Shown: one piece after another, positions 25,336-33,695 of the stretch
Layout of the letters: each line of letters opens with the position of its first letter
Position numbering within the stretch: the first letter of the stretch is position 1
Assembly (NCBI RefSeq): GCF_030655195.1
Contig: NZ_JAURWA010000123.1
Coordinates: 1-54,513 of the forward strand
DNA length: 54,513 bases
Reading direction: 5' to 3'
DNA from: Patulibacter sp.
Lineage (GTDB): Bacteria; Actinomycetota; Thermoleophilia; Solirubrobacterales; Solirubrobacteraceae
Program-made: the position numbers and the translations under genes
Notes under the pieces: model-generated
What the model was told of the DNA's origin: nothing
What the model saw: only the letters and a program-made list of their open reading frames with translations
The model's database searches: none

Positions 25336-25472
25336 GCACGGACGGTAGCCGCGCGGCGGCCGGGGAGGCGCCGGTGCCCCGCGTCCGCCGCCGGGCGCGG
25401 GTGCCGTCCTCCGGGAGGATCGGCCGGCCGGACACCCCGGGGACCGTCCGGGGGCGGCGCTACCTTCGATCG

Positions 25473-26195
25473 GTGAGCTGGCACACCCGGCGCCTGGCGG
25501 CGTTCGACCTCGAGACGACGGGCATCGACGTCGAGCAGGACCGCGTGGTCACCGCCGCGGTCAGCGTCGTCGGCGGCGGACTGCCGACGGCGTCGCGTGC
25601 CTGGCTCGTCGACCCCGGCGTCGAGATCCCCGCCGGCGCGAGCGCCGTCCACGGCATCAGCACGGAGCAGGCCCGTCAGGACGGCCAGGACCCGGCCGAG
25701 GCGGTCGAGCAGATCACGGCCGCGCTGGCCGAGCAGCAGCTCGCCGGCGTGCCGATCGTCGCCTTCAACGCCCGCTTCGACCTGACGATCCTCGACCGCG
25801 AGGCCCGGCGTCACGGCGTCGTGCCCCTGATCGACCGCATCGGGGGCCCCGACCGCCTGCTCGTGGTCGACCCGTTCGTCATCGACAAGCAGGTCGACCG
25901 CTACCGCCGAGGGCGTCGCACGCTGACGGCGGTCTGCGAGCACCACCGCGTGCCGCTGCTCGACGCGCACGACGCCAACGCCGACGCGCTGGCCGCCGCC
26001 CGTGTCGCGTGGCGCATGGCGACCACGCTCATCGACATCGGCGGCGCCGAGCTGACCGAGCTGCACCGTCAGCAGGTGACGTGGGCCGCCGAGCAGGCCG
26101 CGTCGCTCGAGGAGTACTTCGCGGCGCAGGGCCGTCCCGAGCGCGTCGAGGGCCAGTGGCCCTGCGTGCTCGTCGCGGCGCTCGCCGTCGCCTGA
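25473..26195 (+). CDS. DEDDh 3'-5' exonuclease (DnaQ-like)
   Basis: A 240-residue exonuclease of the DNA polymerase III epsilon type. All five metal-dependent active-site positions are visible: Asp12 and Glu14 (FDLETTG), Asp103 (FNARFDL), His166 and Asp171 (AHDANADA). VHGIS at 59-63 is the usual helix-cap sequence before the second motif. It lacks the clamp-binding tail and polymerase region, so it is probably a stand-alone repair or RNA-trimming exonuclease rather than the replicative epsilon subunit. GTG start with TACCTT 6 bases upstream (25461-25466). It converges on the next gene with a 9-base gap. Confidence 0.9.
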   Translation: MSWHTRRLAAFDLETTGIDVEQDRVVTAAVSVVGGGLPTASRAWLVDPGVEIPAGASAVHGISTEQARQDGQDPAEAVEQITAALAEQQLAGVPIVAFNARFDLTILDREARRHGVVPLIDRIGGPDRLLVVDPFVIDKQVDRYRRGRRTLTAVCEHHRVPLLDAHDANADALAAARVAWRMATTLIDIGGAELTELHRQQVTWAAEQAASLEEYFAAQGRPERVEGQWPCVLVAALAVA

Positions 26196-26204
26196 CCGCG
26201 ACGA

Positions 26205-26669
26205 TCAGGGTCGGAAGCTCCTGCGGACGTCCTCCGGGACGTCCGAGGTGTCGTAGATGCCTCCCCGGGGCCTGCTCTCGAACACCGTGATCGTCAGTCG
26301 GTCGATCGGGCGACCGAAGTCGAAGTCGAAGAACACCGTGCGGGGCGCCGCGGTGCACCCGCGCTCGTCCTTCCCGGGAAGCCGCCGGACGCTGATGTCC
26401 CCGCTCTCCGTCGTCACCTTCATGTACGCGGAGTAGCCGTCGCCCCTGCCCGACGCCGAGCAGCGGTCGTCGAGCTTCGCGCGGATCTTGACGGTCTCCC
26501 GGGTCGGGAACGTGACGCGGCCGTAGCCGTGCGCGCGGCCGGACGTGACCGTCGTCCCGGTCTGCAGGTCGAAGGTCGCGGTCCGGGCCGCCTCGGCGGA
26601 CCCGCAGAGGAGCAGGCCGGAGACGGCGGAGAGCGCGGCGGCGCGACGGACGGTGCGGAACGTGGACAT
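26205..26669 (-). CDS. secreted protein, unknown function
   Basis: A 154-residue exported protein with a signal peptide (residues 1-27, AALSAVSGLLLCGSAEAA). The mature part is a compact beta-type domain with two cysteines (DDRCSAS, ERGCTAAP) and the motif FDFDFGRPIDRLTITVF. No family is recognised. The ATG at 26669 was chosen because GGAGGA precedes it by 8 bases and the signal peptide starts there. Upstream, the 438-base gap to purL holds the 60-bp hairpin array and no credible gene. Confidence 0.65.
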   Translation of the reverse strand: MSTFRTVRRAAALSAVSGLLLCGSAEAARTATFDLQTGTTVTSGRAHGYGRVTFPTRETVKIRAKLDDRCSASGRGDGYSAYMKVTTESGDISVRRLPGKDERGCTAAPRTVFFDFDFGRPIDRLTITVFESRPRGGIYDTSDVPEDVRRSFRP

Positions 26670-26811
26670 GGAGACGGTCCTCCGGGTAGGGGACGGGCGT
26701 CCCTGCACCATGACGTGCCGGGCGGCCGTCGCGGGAGCCCTCTCAGCGTCCTCTCACGAGACCCGTCGGCCGGCAGCGTCGCCGCGGTGCGATCGGTCGC
26801 GGCCGCTCCGA

Positions 26812-27035
26812 ATCCACGTCTCGGTGCCACCCGGCGACCGAGACGTGGATCCGGGGCGCCCAGGACCACCGATCCCGCCCTCGGTGCCACCCGGCGACCG
26901 AGACGTGGATCCGGGGCACCCAGGACCACCGATCCGGGTCTCGGTGCCACCCGGCAGTCGAGACGGGGATCCGGGGCGCCCAGGACCACCGATCCCGGTC
27001 TCGGTGCCATCCGGCAGTCGAGACGGGGATCCGTG
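26812..27035. repeat. 60-bp tandem array of hairpin units
   Basis: Three full units of exactly 60 bp start at 26821, 26881 and 26941, and a partial fourth starts at 27001. Each has TCGGTGCCACCCGGC followed by an arm ending GGGATCC or GTGGATCC. In the first unit ATCCACGTCTCGGT (26812-26825) and ACCGAGACGTGGAT (26837-26850) form a perfect 14-bp stem with an 11-base loop; later units keep the loop but carry changed arms. Spacers share CGCCCAGGACCACCG. The array is 73 bases 3' of purL on the same strand and 5' of the gene at 26205-26669. This accounts for the 438-base gene-free gap. Confidence 0.9.
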
Positions 27036-27107
27036 ACGCAGACCCCGCCTCCCGCGGTCCCGCCGCGGACGCTCCGAGCCCGCCCGCCCCACCCCCGGAA
27101 TGGCGCT

Positions 27108-29603
27108 CTACGCGAAGAGCCGCCCGAGCGCGGCGTGCGCCTCGCGCAGGTCGCTCAGCGCGACGTCGGCGGTCTGCTCGCCGCAGCGCACCGAGAGGCC
27201 GTCGCCGCCGACGGTGCCGATCACGGTGACGGAGGTGCGCTCGGCCAGGGTCGCGAGCGCCTCGGCGGTGCCCGAGACGACGAAGCCGCCCGGGGCCTCG
27301 CCGAAGAGCGACGCGCGGCCGTCGGCGTCGTCCTGCGCGTAGGGCGACAGCTCGACCGTCGCGCCCAGGTCGCCGGCCAGGACCGACTCGGCGAGCGCCG
27401 TGACCAGGCCGCCCTCCGCGATGTCGTGGCAGCTCGACAGCGCGCCCTCGCGGACGGTGTCGCGGACCGCGGCGATCGCGGCGGCGGTCCGCTCGAGGTC
27501 CCATGCGGGCAGGCCGTCGGGGATCGCCCCGCCCTGGAGCTTGGCGATCTCCGACAACGCCAGCTGCGGCGAGAACGCACCGACGAGCGCGACGAGGTCG
27601 CCCTCGGCCGCGAAGCCGACCGGCGCCGTGATCGAGACGTCCGGGACCTTGCCGACCATGCCCACCACGGGCGTCGGGTAGATCGGGCCGGTCGTGCCCT
27701 CGTTGTAGAGCGAGACGTTGCCACCGACGACCGGGGCGCCGGTCGCGCGGCAGGCGTCGCCGAGGCCGCGCACGGCCTCGGTCAGCTGCCAGGCGATGTG
27801 CGGCTTCTCGGGGTTGCCGAAGTTCAGGTTGTTCGTCAGGCCGAGCGGCTCGGCGCCGACGCACGCCAGGTTGGCGGCGCACTCCAGGACGTTCCAGACC
27901 GTGCCGACGTACGGGTCGGCGGCGACGCGGCGGCCGGAGCCGTCGATCGCGACGCCGACGCCGGAGATCGCGCCCCCACCCACCCCGCCGGCCGGGGCGT
28001 CCGACCCGGCCTCGGGGGCCGGCGACGGGTGTCCCGCGCCGACCGCGTCGCCGCCGCCGACCGAGAACCGGGAGGCGGGCCCCGGGACCATCAGGACCGC
28101 GGCGTCCGTCTGGCCGGGGCGACGCACCGTGCGCGACTGCACGATCGAGTCGTACTGCTCGAAGAGCGGCCGGCGGTCGGCCACGTTCGAGGACGCCAGC
28201 AGCGCCAGCAGCGCGTCGCCGGCCGGCAGGCCGTCGGCGATCCGCCGCGGCGGCGCCGGGTAGATCGGCTCCGTCGGCTTCTCGGGGAAGATGTCGTAGA
28301 GCGGGCAGTCGTCGACGAGCGCGGGGATCGGCATGTCGCCGACGAACGCGTCGCCGTCGAAGATGCGGAACGCGCCGGTGTCGGTGACCACGCCGATCGC
28401 GGTGCCGTGGACGTCCCACTTGTCGGTCACCGCGATGACCTCGTCGACCTTGTCCGGGGTCACCACGCAGAGCATGCGCTCCTGCGACTCGGAGACCATG
28501 ACCTCGAAGGGCTGCAGCCCCTCCATCCGGCGCGGGACGAGCGCGACGTCGAGGTCCAGGCCGACCTCGCCCTTGCTCGCCATCTCCGACGCCGCCGACG
28601 TCAGGCCGGCGGCACCGAGGTCCTGCAGCGAGACGAGCAGGTCCAGCTCGAGCAGCTCGAGCGAGCACTCGACGAGCTTGGACTCCTCGAACGGGTCGCC
28701 GACCTGCACCGTCGGGCGCTTGTCCGCGTCGTCCGCACCGAGCTCGGCCGAGGCCAGGACGGACGCGCCGCCGATGCCGTCGGCACCGGTCGCGGCGCCG
28801 AACAGCACGACGACGTTGCCCACGCCGGTGGCGGCCGAGCGGATCAGCCGCTCCTCGCGGACCAGGCCCAGCGCCATCGCGTTGACCAGGCAGTTGGTCT
28901 CGTACGGCCCCTCGAAGTAGACGTCGCCGCCGATGTTCGGCACGCCGATCGAGTTGCCGTAGTGGCCGATGCCGCGGACCGCGCCGTCGAGCAGGAAGCG
29001 GGAGCGCCGGCGGCCGGACTCGCCGTCGTCGTCGCCGATCGACGGGGCCGGCACCGCCTGCGTGTCCCCCGCGCCGCCGACGCCGGAGCTCGGCTCGGTG
29101 ACCGAGGGGGCGAGCGACGGGTGCGCCACGTCGCCGTCGACCTCGCCGAAGCGCAGCGCGTCGAGGACCGCGATCGGCCGGGCGCCGAGCGCGAAGATGT
29201 CGCGCAGGATGCCGCCGACGCCGGTGGCCGCACCCTGGAAGGGCTCGACCGCGGAGGGGTGGTTGTGCGACTCGACCTTGAACGCCACGGTCCAGCCGTC
29301 GCCGACGTCGACCGCTCCGGCGTTCTCGCCCGGGCCCAGGACGATCGCCGGGCCTTCCGTCGGCAGCGTGCCGAGGAGCTTCTTGGAGTGCTTGTACGAG
29401 CAGTGCTCGCTCCACATGAGCGAGAACATCGCCAGCTCGACCTGCACGGGCTCGCGGCCGAGCTTCTGCACGACCAGGTCGTACTCCGAGGCGGTCAGGC
29501 CGAGCGCCTTGGCGTTCTCGAGGCCCGGGGCGTCGCCCTCGGGCACCGCGCCGGCCGGGAGGTCGCGGGGCGCGGGCAGGGCGTCGGAGGGAGCGTGCGT
29601 CAT
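27108..29603 (-). CDS. purL: PurL, FGAM synthetase large (PurLQS-type) subunit
   Basis: An 831-residue enzyme that, with PurQ and PurS, converts FGAR to FGAM using ATP and glutamine-derived ammonia. Motifs: [14 protein letters not shown] (64-77), [20 protein letters not shown] (109-128), [16 protein letters not shown] (325-340), [13 protein letters not shown] (589-601) and [10 protein letters not shown] near the C-terminal domain. The usual small PurL is about 740 residues. The excess comes from two low-complexity inserts at about 154-203 (Ser/Gly/Asp-rich) and 512-546 (Gly/Ala/Pro-rich). The ATG at 29603 fits the family start. A TACGAT hexamer 60 bases upstream (29664-29669) implies a leader without an evident ribosome site. 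Confidence 0.97.
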   Translation of the reverse strand: MTHAPSDALPAPRDLPAGAVPEGDAPGLENAKALGLTASEYDLVVQKLGREPVQVELAMFSLMWSEHCSYKHSKKLLGTLPTEGPAIVLGPGENAGAVDVGDGWTVAFKVESHNHPSAVEPFQGAATGVGGILRDIFALGARPIAVLDALRFGEVDGDVAHPSLAPSVTEPSSGVGGAGDTQAVPAPSIGDDDGESGRRRSRFLLDGAVRGIGHYGNSIGVPNIGGDVYFEGPYETNCLVNAMALGLVREERLIRSAATGVGNVVVLFGAATGADGIGGASVLASAELGADDADKRPTVQVGDPFEESKLVECSLELLELDLLVSLQDLGAAGLTSAASEMASKGEVGLDLDVALVPRRMEGLQPFEVMVSESQERMLCVVTPDKVDEVIAVTDKWDVHGTAIGVVTDTGAFRIFDGDAFVGDMPIPALVDDCPLYDIFPEKPTEPIYPAPPRRIADGLPAGDALLALLASSNVADRRPLFEQYDSIVQSRTVRRPGQTDAAVLMVPGPASRFSVGGGDAVGAGHPSPAPEAGSDAPAGGVGGGAISGVGVAIDGSGRRVAADPYVGTVWNVLECAANLACVGAEPLGLTNNLNFGNPEKPHIAWQLTEAVRGLGDACRATGAPVVGGNVSLYNEGTTGPIYPTPVVGMVGKVPDVSITAPVGFAAEGDLVALVGAFSPQLALSEIAKLQGGAIPDGLPAWDLERTAAAIAAVRDTVREGALSSCHDIAEGGLVTALAESVLAGDLGATVELSPYAQDDADGRASLFGEAPGGFVVSGTAEALATLAERTSVTVIGTVGGDGLSVRCGEQTADVALSDLREAHAALGRLFA

Positions 29604-29714
29604 CAAGGGCCTGGGCTCGGGAACGGCGGAGGGGCCCGGGGCGGGAGGCCCGCGAGCCCGTGGATCGTACCGGGGCACCAGCCTGCGCCCCGGCCCGGCG
29701 ACGGGAGGCCGGAC

Positions 29715-31124
29715 TCAGCCCCGGCGGCGGCGCAGCGGCCCGTGCGGGCGCGGCGCGCGGGCCGGCGCGTCGAGCTGCTGCCAGGCGTCCTCACCCACGA
29801 GGTGGGCGACCCAGCCGCGGATCTCCCCGTCGTCGACGATGCCGCTCATCCGCACGTGCAGCACGACGACGTCCCCGTTCGCCGCCAGCATCCGCTTGTC
29901 GAGCTCGTAGGACGTCTCTCCCGAGCGGATCGCGACGTCCCGCCGGTGGGCCTCGCGTGCCACGTCGTCGACCTGGGTGACGTCGTCGACCTTCGACCCG
30001 ACGAGCTGCATCTCGCGGTGGCCCAGGAGCCCTTCGAGCGCGGGGTTGACCCGCAGCCACTCGCCGCGGGCCGAGACGAGGCCGACCCCGACGAACGAGG
30101 CGCCGAAGAGGACGTCGAAGACGCGCGAGAGCTCGACGACGACGCCCTCCTGCTCGCGGGCCCGGGTGACGTCGCGGGCGACGACCACGCAGCCCGGCGC
30201 GGCGGTCCCGAACGGTGCGGGGTGCAGCGTGAACTCGCAGACCCGGCCGCCGGGCAGGCCGTCGACGAGGAGGGACGAGCGCGCGCCGCGCACCGCGGCG
30301 GCGGCACGATCCGCGAGCGCCTGCTGGCCCCGCAGGGGCAGGACCTCGGTCAGCGTGCGCCCGGCGAGGTCGCCGCCGCTGCGCCCGAAGTGGTGGTGCA
30401 GGCCGCCGTAGGCGACCCGGACGACCCGGTCGGGGCCGGCCGCCAGGATCGACAGCTCCGGGTCCGCGGCGAGCGCCTCGAGCATCGCGACCGGGTCGCG
30501 CGAGGGCATGGCGGGGAGGCCGTGGTGGTCGGCCGCGACCGCCGGGCCGGCACCGGTGGCGGCCGGGCGGGAGCCCGCGAGCGGGCGCCGGGCCGGGGGC
30601 CCCGCCGGAGGAGCGTCGGCGTGGGCCCGCGCCGACCAGCCCGCGAACCTGCCGACGGTCGGCGGCTCGCCGGCCACGGGGGTCGGTGCGGGGAGCAGGG
30701 GTGCCGACGGGCGGGGACCGGCCAGGGGTGAGCGCAGCGACGGATCGGGGACGACCGTGGCCGGGACCGCCGGGGGGTGGACCTCGACGACGAAGCGGTC
30801 GCCGTCCTTCCTGCAGGCGACGAGGTCGCGACCGAACGCGCCACGCAGGTCGCTGCCCAGAGCCGTCGGCCGGACGAGCGTCACCGCGTACTCCGCGGAC
30901 CCGCCGCCCAGCCGGGTCACCTCGACGCCGCCGACCCCGCGGATCCGCCAGAGGACGAGCGCGACGTCCTCCGCGCCCTCCGCGGTCGACACGGGACGCA
31001 CGACGACGCGGGCGGTCCCCCGCGTGAGGGACCCGGAGCCGAAGGCCGGGAGGCGGTCGGGCGGGAGCGCCGGCGCGGCGGTCGCCGGCCGCTCGCGCCT
31101 GGGGGTCGACTTCCACTCCGCCAT
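29715..31124 (-). CDS. double-PAS protein with ferredoxin-like N-terminal domain
   Basis: A 469-residue cytosolic protein. Residues 38-116 (ARVVVRPVSTAEGAEDVALV to RFVVEVH) alternate strand-helix-strand and resemble a ferredoxin-like or heavy-metal-associated-like domain, but without metal-binding cysteines. A long Pro/Ala linker leads to two PAS domains, about 213-322 and 334-445; the second includes GVGLVSARGEWLRVNPALEGLLGH. No kinase, GGDEF, EAL or DNA-binding output domain follows, so it is probably a sensory or adapter protein. TAGATT 9 bases before the ATG supports the start. It lies between purL and purQ on the same strand, separating the usual purQL pair. Confidence 0.75.
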   Translation of the reverse strand: MAEWKSTPRRERPATAAPALPPDRLPAFGSGSLTRGTARVVVRPVSTAEGAEDVALVLWRIRGVGGVEVTRLGGGSAEYAVTLVRPTALGSDLRGAFGRDLVACRKDGDRFVVEVHPPAVPATVVPDPSLRSPLAGPRPSAPLLPAPTPVAGEPPTVGRFAGWSARAHADAPPAGPPARRPLAGSRPAATGAGPAVAADHHGLPAMPSRDPVAMLEALAADPELSILAAGPDRVVRVAYGGLHHHFGRSGGDLAGRTLTEVLPLRGQQALADRAAAAVRGARSSLLVDGLPGGRVCEFTLHPAPFGTAAPGCVVVARDVTRAREQEGVVVELSRVFDVLFGASFVGVGLVSARGEWLRVNPALEGLLGHREMQLVGSKVDDVTQVDDVAREAHRRDVAIRSGETSYELDKRMLAANGDVVVLHVRMSGIVDDGEIRGWVAHLVGEDAWQQLDAPARAPRPHGPLRRRRG

Positions 31125-31180
31125 CTGCGCCGCAATCTACCCCCCGGGGGAGCCCCCGTGGGAGGGCGCACGACCGCTCG

Positions 31181-31846
31181 TCAGGCGCGTGCGCCCTGCA
31201 GCAGCGACCGGAACAGCACGAGGCCGTCGGTCGAGCCCGTCAGCGCGTCCACCGCGTGCTCGGGATGCGGCATCAGCCCGACGACGTTGCGCCCCTCGTT
31301 GCAGACGCCGGCGACGTCGTCGAGCGACCCGTTGAAGTTGCCGCCTGCCGCATAGCGGAAGACGATCTGGTCCTGGTCGGCGATCTCGGCGTGCAGCTCC
31401 GACGGCGCCCACCAGCGACCGGACTGGTGCTTGGCGGGGATCGAGAGCAGCTGGCCCTCGGTGGCCGCGGCGGTCCAGTCGGTCTCGGTGGTCTCGACCG
31501 AGAGCTGCACCTGCCGGGAGACGAAGCGCCGGTCGGCGTTCTGCAGCAGCGCGCCGGGCAGCAGCCCGGCGGCGCATAGGACCTGGAAGCCGTTGCAGAT
31601 CCCGAGCACCGGACCGCCGTCGCGGGCGAAGTCGGCGATCGCGTCCATCACGGGGCTCAGCCCGGCGATCGCGCCGGCGCGGAGGTAGTCGCCGTACGAG
31701 AAGCCGCCGGGCACGACGACCGCGTCGACGCCCTTCAGGTCGCGGTCGCGGTGCCACAGCAGCTCCGCGTCACCGACGTGGCCGGCGGCCAGCAGCGCGT
31801 CCACCTCGTCGCACGAGCCCGGGAACTGCGGCACACCGATCCTCAC
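31181..31846 (-). CDS. purQ: PurQ, FGAM synthetase glutaminase subunit
   Basis: A 221-residue class I glutamine amidotransferase supplying ammonia to PurL. Visible are the P-loop-like GGFSYGDYLRAGAIA, the catalytic Cys in LGICNGFQVL, and the catalytic His/Glu pair in MPHPEHAVD. The GTG at 31846 was chosen because RIGVPQFPGSCDE is the family start. It overlaps the stop of a 30-codon frame (31843-31935) by one GTGA junction. purS lies upstream on the same strand, so S and Q are one transcriptional unit. Promoters of its own are not seen. Confidence 0.96.
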   Translation of the reverse strand: MRIGVPQFPGSCDEVDALLAAGHVGDAELLWHRDRDLKGVDAVVVPGGFSYGDYLRAGAIAGLSPVMDAIADFARDGGPVLGICNGFQVLCAAGLLPGALLQNADRRFVSRQVQLSVETTETDWTAAATEGQLLSIPAKHQSGRWWAPSELHAEIADQDQIVFRYAAGGNFNGSLDDVAGVCNEGRNVVGLMPHPEHAVDALTGSTDGLVLFRSLLQGARA

Positions 31847-31935
31847 GACGCCACCCCCGACCGGTTCCCGGTCTCCTTCGGATGGGATTCCCACCCACCC
31901 GACTCGAACTGCGGAACCCCGATGCGAAGCGGCAT
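31843..31935 (-). CDS. 30-codon frame echoing the PurQ N terminus
   Basis: A short frame between purS and purQ. It begins MPLRIGVPQF, repeating the RIGVPQF start of PurQ (MRIGVPQFPGS), then diverges to ESGGWESHPKETGNRSG and ends in a TGA that overlaps the purQ GTG. At DNA level, about 25 bases around the shared GTTCCGCAGTTC stretch are similar. It could be a relic of a partial purQ duplication, a leader peptide that couples purQ translation to purS, or a real small protein. Coding is uncertain. Confidence 0.4.
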   Translation of the reverse strand: MPLRIGVPQFESGGWESHPKETGNRSGVAS

Positions 31936-31943
31936 GCGGAGCC

Positions 31944-32186
31944 TCAGCCCGCGACGGCGGCGCCGTCGACCTGGATCTCGTAGTCCTCGATCAGCGGGTT
32001 CGCGAGGAGCTTGTCGCAGATCGCCGCGACCTCGGAGGCATCGGCGGCGTCGAGCTCGACGAGTCGGCCGATGCGGACGTCGGACACGCCCTCGAAGCCT
32101 AGCTGCGGCAGCGCCTGCTCGACGGCCGTCCCCTGGGGATCGAGGATGCCGGCCTTGGGCCGGATGAGGATGCGGACGTGGGGCAT
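31944..32186 (-). CDS. purS: PurS, FGAM synthetase small subunit
   Basis: An 80-residue protein, the usual PurS length, that bridges PurQ and PurL in the FGAM synthetase complex. Family motifs RILIRPKAGILDPQG (residues 5-19), LGFEGVSDVRIGRLVEL (33-49) and the C-terminal LLANPLIEDYEIQVD. AAGGA sits 12 bases before the ATG. The nearest -10 hexamer (TACCAT, 32267-32272) is 80 bases upstream, implying a leader with a CCCC-GTGC-GGGG hairpin. It opens the purSQ unit and is divergent from the MFS gene. Confidence 0.95.
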   Translation of the reverse strand: MPHVRILIRPKAGILDPQGTAVEQALPQLGFEGVSDVRIGRLVELDAADASEVAAICDKLLANPLIEDYEIQVDGAAVAG

Positions 32187-32362
32187 CGCGGCGGGGTCCT
32201 TGCGGGGTCGGTGAGCACGGCCCGCCCGCCCCGCACGGGGTCCGCGGCGAGCGCTGGTGCCCGCCGATGGTACCGGGTAGGTCCGGGTGCCACCCGGGCG
32301 CCGCGGACGCCCGCCGCCCCCGGAGCCCGAGGTGGCCGTGTGCGAGCATGGGTGGTCCTGGC

Positions 32363-32378
32363 CGAACGTGAAAGTTCG
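32363..32378. promoter_or_regulatory. CGAAC-N6-GTTCG palindrome in the purS/MFS divergent gap
   Basis: CGAACGTGAAAGTTCG lies 48 bases before the MFS start, in the 239-base region divergent from purS. Position and symmetry suit an operator. The protein is unknown. Confidence 0.35.
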
Positions 32379-32425
32379 TCGACCCCGCGTCACCCCGCCG
32401 GTCCTCCCGTCCCGGCCGCCGTCCC

Positions 32426-33646
32426 GTGTCCTCGCCCCCAGCTCCTGCCGCCCCGGCGCCCCGCCGCCTGCCCGTCGCGATCCTCGCGTTGGCCATCGCC
32501 GCGTTCGCGATCGGCTCGACCGAGTTCACGATCATCGGGCTGCTGCCCGAGGTCTCCGAGGACCTGGACGTCTCGATCCCGACCGCGGGTCTCCTGGTCT
32601 CCGGCTACGCCATCGGGGTGGTGATCGGGGCACCGCTGATGACCGCCGCGGGCACCCGCGTGCGCCGCCACCGCATGCTGCTGCTGCTGATGGCGATCTT
32701 CACCGTCGGCAACGTCCTCTCGGCGATCGCCCCGTCCTACGGACTGCTGCTCGTCAGCCGCGTCCTCTCCGCCCTGCCCCACGGGGCGTTCTTCGGCATC
32801 GGCGCGGTGGTGGCGTCGGAGCTCGTCCGGCCCGAGCTGCGCCACAAGGCCGTGGCCTCCATGTTCACCGGCCTCGCGCTGTCCAACGTGATCGGGGTGC
32901 CGCTCGGCACCCTCCTGGGCCAGGAGCTCGGCTGGCGCGCCTCGTTCTGGGTCATCGCCGTGCTGGGACTGGTCAGCCTCGTCGCGATCCTCCGGCTGAT
33001 CCCGCCGATGTCCGCCGGCACCTCGCTGCGCCACGAGCTCGAGGCCTTCCGCCGCGGGCGGGTGTGGCTCGCGCTGGCGGTCATCGTCTTCGGCTTCGGC
33101 GGCCTGTTCACGATCGTCGGGTACATCAAGCCGCTGATGACCGACGAGGCGGGGCTGTCGGAGACCGCCGTGCTGCCCGTCCTGGCCGTGCTCGGCCTGG
33201 GGATGGTCGTGGGCACCCGTCTGGTCGACGTCGTCACGCGCGGCCGCGACCTGACCCGCGTCATCCCCGTCCTGCTGGCGGCGATGGTCGTCGTGCTCCT
33301 GCTGTTCGTCGTCGGCGCGCACTGGGCGCCCGCCGCGATCGTGCTCGTCTTCCTGCTGGGCACGGTCGCCTTCGCCGCCGCCACGCCGATGCAGGCGATG
33401 ACGATGGACGTGGCCGCCGAGGCCCCGACCTTGACCTCCGCCGCGGCCCAGGGCGCGTTCAACCTCGGCAACGCGCTCGGCCCGGCGCTCGGCGGCGTCG
33501 CGATCAACGCGGGCTTCGGCTACGCGGCCCTGGGCTGGGTCGGCGCGCTCATCGGCTGCGTCGGCGTGGCGCTGGCGATCGTCTTCGCGCGGCGGACGGC
33601 CGCGACGCCCCGTGCGGGGCACGTCGTCGGCTCGCCGGCGGACTGA
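32426..33646 (+). CDS. MFS exporter (DHA1/AraJ-like)
   Basis: A 406-residue major facilitator with 12 predicted membrane helices. The first helix carries AIGSTEFTIIGLLPEVSEDL (28-47), the start pattern of AraJ/YdhP-type drug:proton exporters. The loop 2-3 motif (GTRVRRHRMLLL) matches the MFS motif A region, and motif C-like GNALGPALGG lies in a late helix. Substrates are not predictable; sugar and drug efflux are described for relatives. GTG start; no TANNNT hexamer is within 15 bases. It converges on the hydrolase gene, separated by a strong hairpin. Confidence 0.88.
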   Translation: MSSPPAPAAPAPRRLPVAILALAIAAFAIGSTEFTIIGLLPEVSEDLDVSIPTAGLLVSGYAIGVVIGAPLMTAAGTRVRRHRMLLLLMAIFTVGNVLSAIAPSYGLLLVSRVLSALPHGAFFGIGAVVASELVRPELRHKAVASMFTGLALSNVIGVPLGTLLGQELGWRASFWVIAVLGLVSLVAILRLIPPMSAGTSLRHELEAFRRGRVWLALAVIVFGFGGLFTIVGYIKPLMTDEAGLSETAVLPVLAVLGLGMVVGTRLVDVVTRGRDLTRVIPVLLAAMVVVLLLFVVGAHWAPAAIVLVFLLGTVAFAAATPMQAMTMDVAAEAPTLTSAAAQGAFNLGNALGPALGGVAINAGFGYAALGWVGALIGCVGVALAIVFARRTAATPRAGHVVGSPAD

Positions 33647-33654
33647 GGCCCGAG

Positions 33655-33686
33655 GAGGACCGCGACGCCTCGGCGCCGCGGTCCTC
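33655..33686. terminator. perfect 10-bp terminator hairpin
   Basis: GAGGACCGCG (33655-33664) pairs with CGCGGTCCTC (33677-33686) around a 12-base loop. It lies between the convergent MFS and hydrolase genes and can serve both. Confidence 0.75.
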
Positions 33687-33695
33687 GAGGAGCTC

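Noticed and set aside
26820-27035. A coding repeat with 20-residue units (WSWAPRI..STAGWHR) on the minus strand
   Set aside because: It is the 60-bp DNA repeat read in frame. It has no start signal, and the inverted repeats with a conserved loop explain it better as structured non-coding DNA.
26529-30731. A 1400-codon open frame antisense to purL
   Set aside because: Its sequence is Arg/Ala/Asp-rich shadow of purL with no domain or promoter. purL on the other strand is unmistakable.
29715-31124. Histidine kinase
   Set aside because: Two PAS domains are present but no HisKA or HATPase motif follows; the protein ends 20 residues after the second PAS domain.
31880-31935. tRNA-like T-loop (GCAGTTCGAGTC) on the minus strand
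   Set aside because: The flanking bases do not pair as a T-stem and no acceptor or anticodon stem can be drawn. The stretch belongs to the purQ-like small frame.
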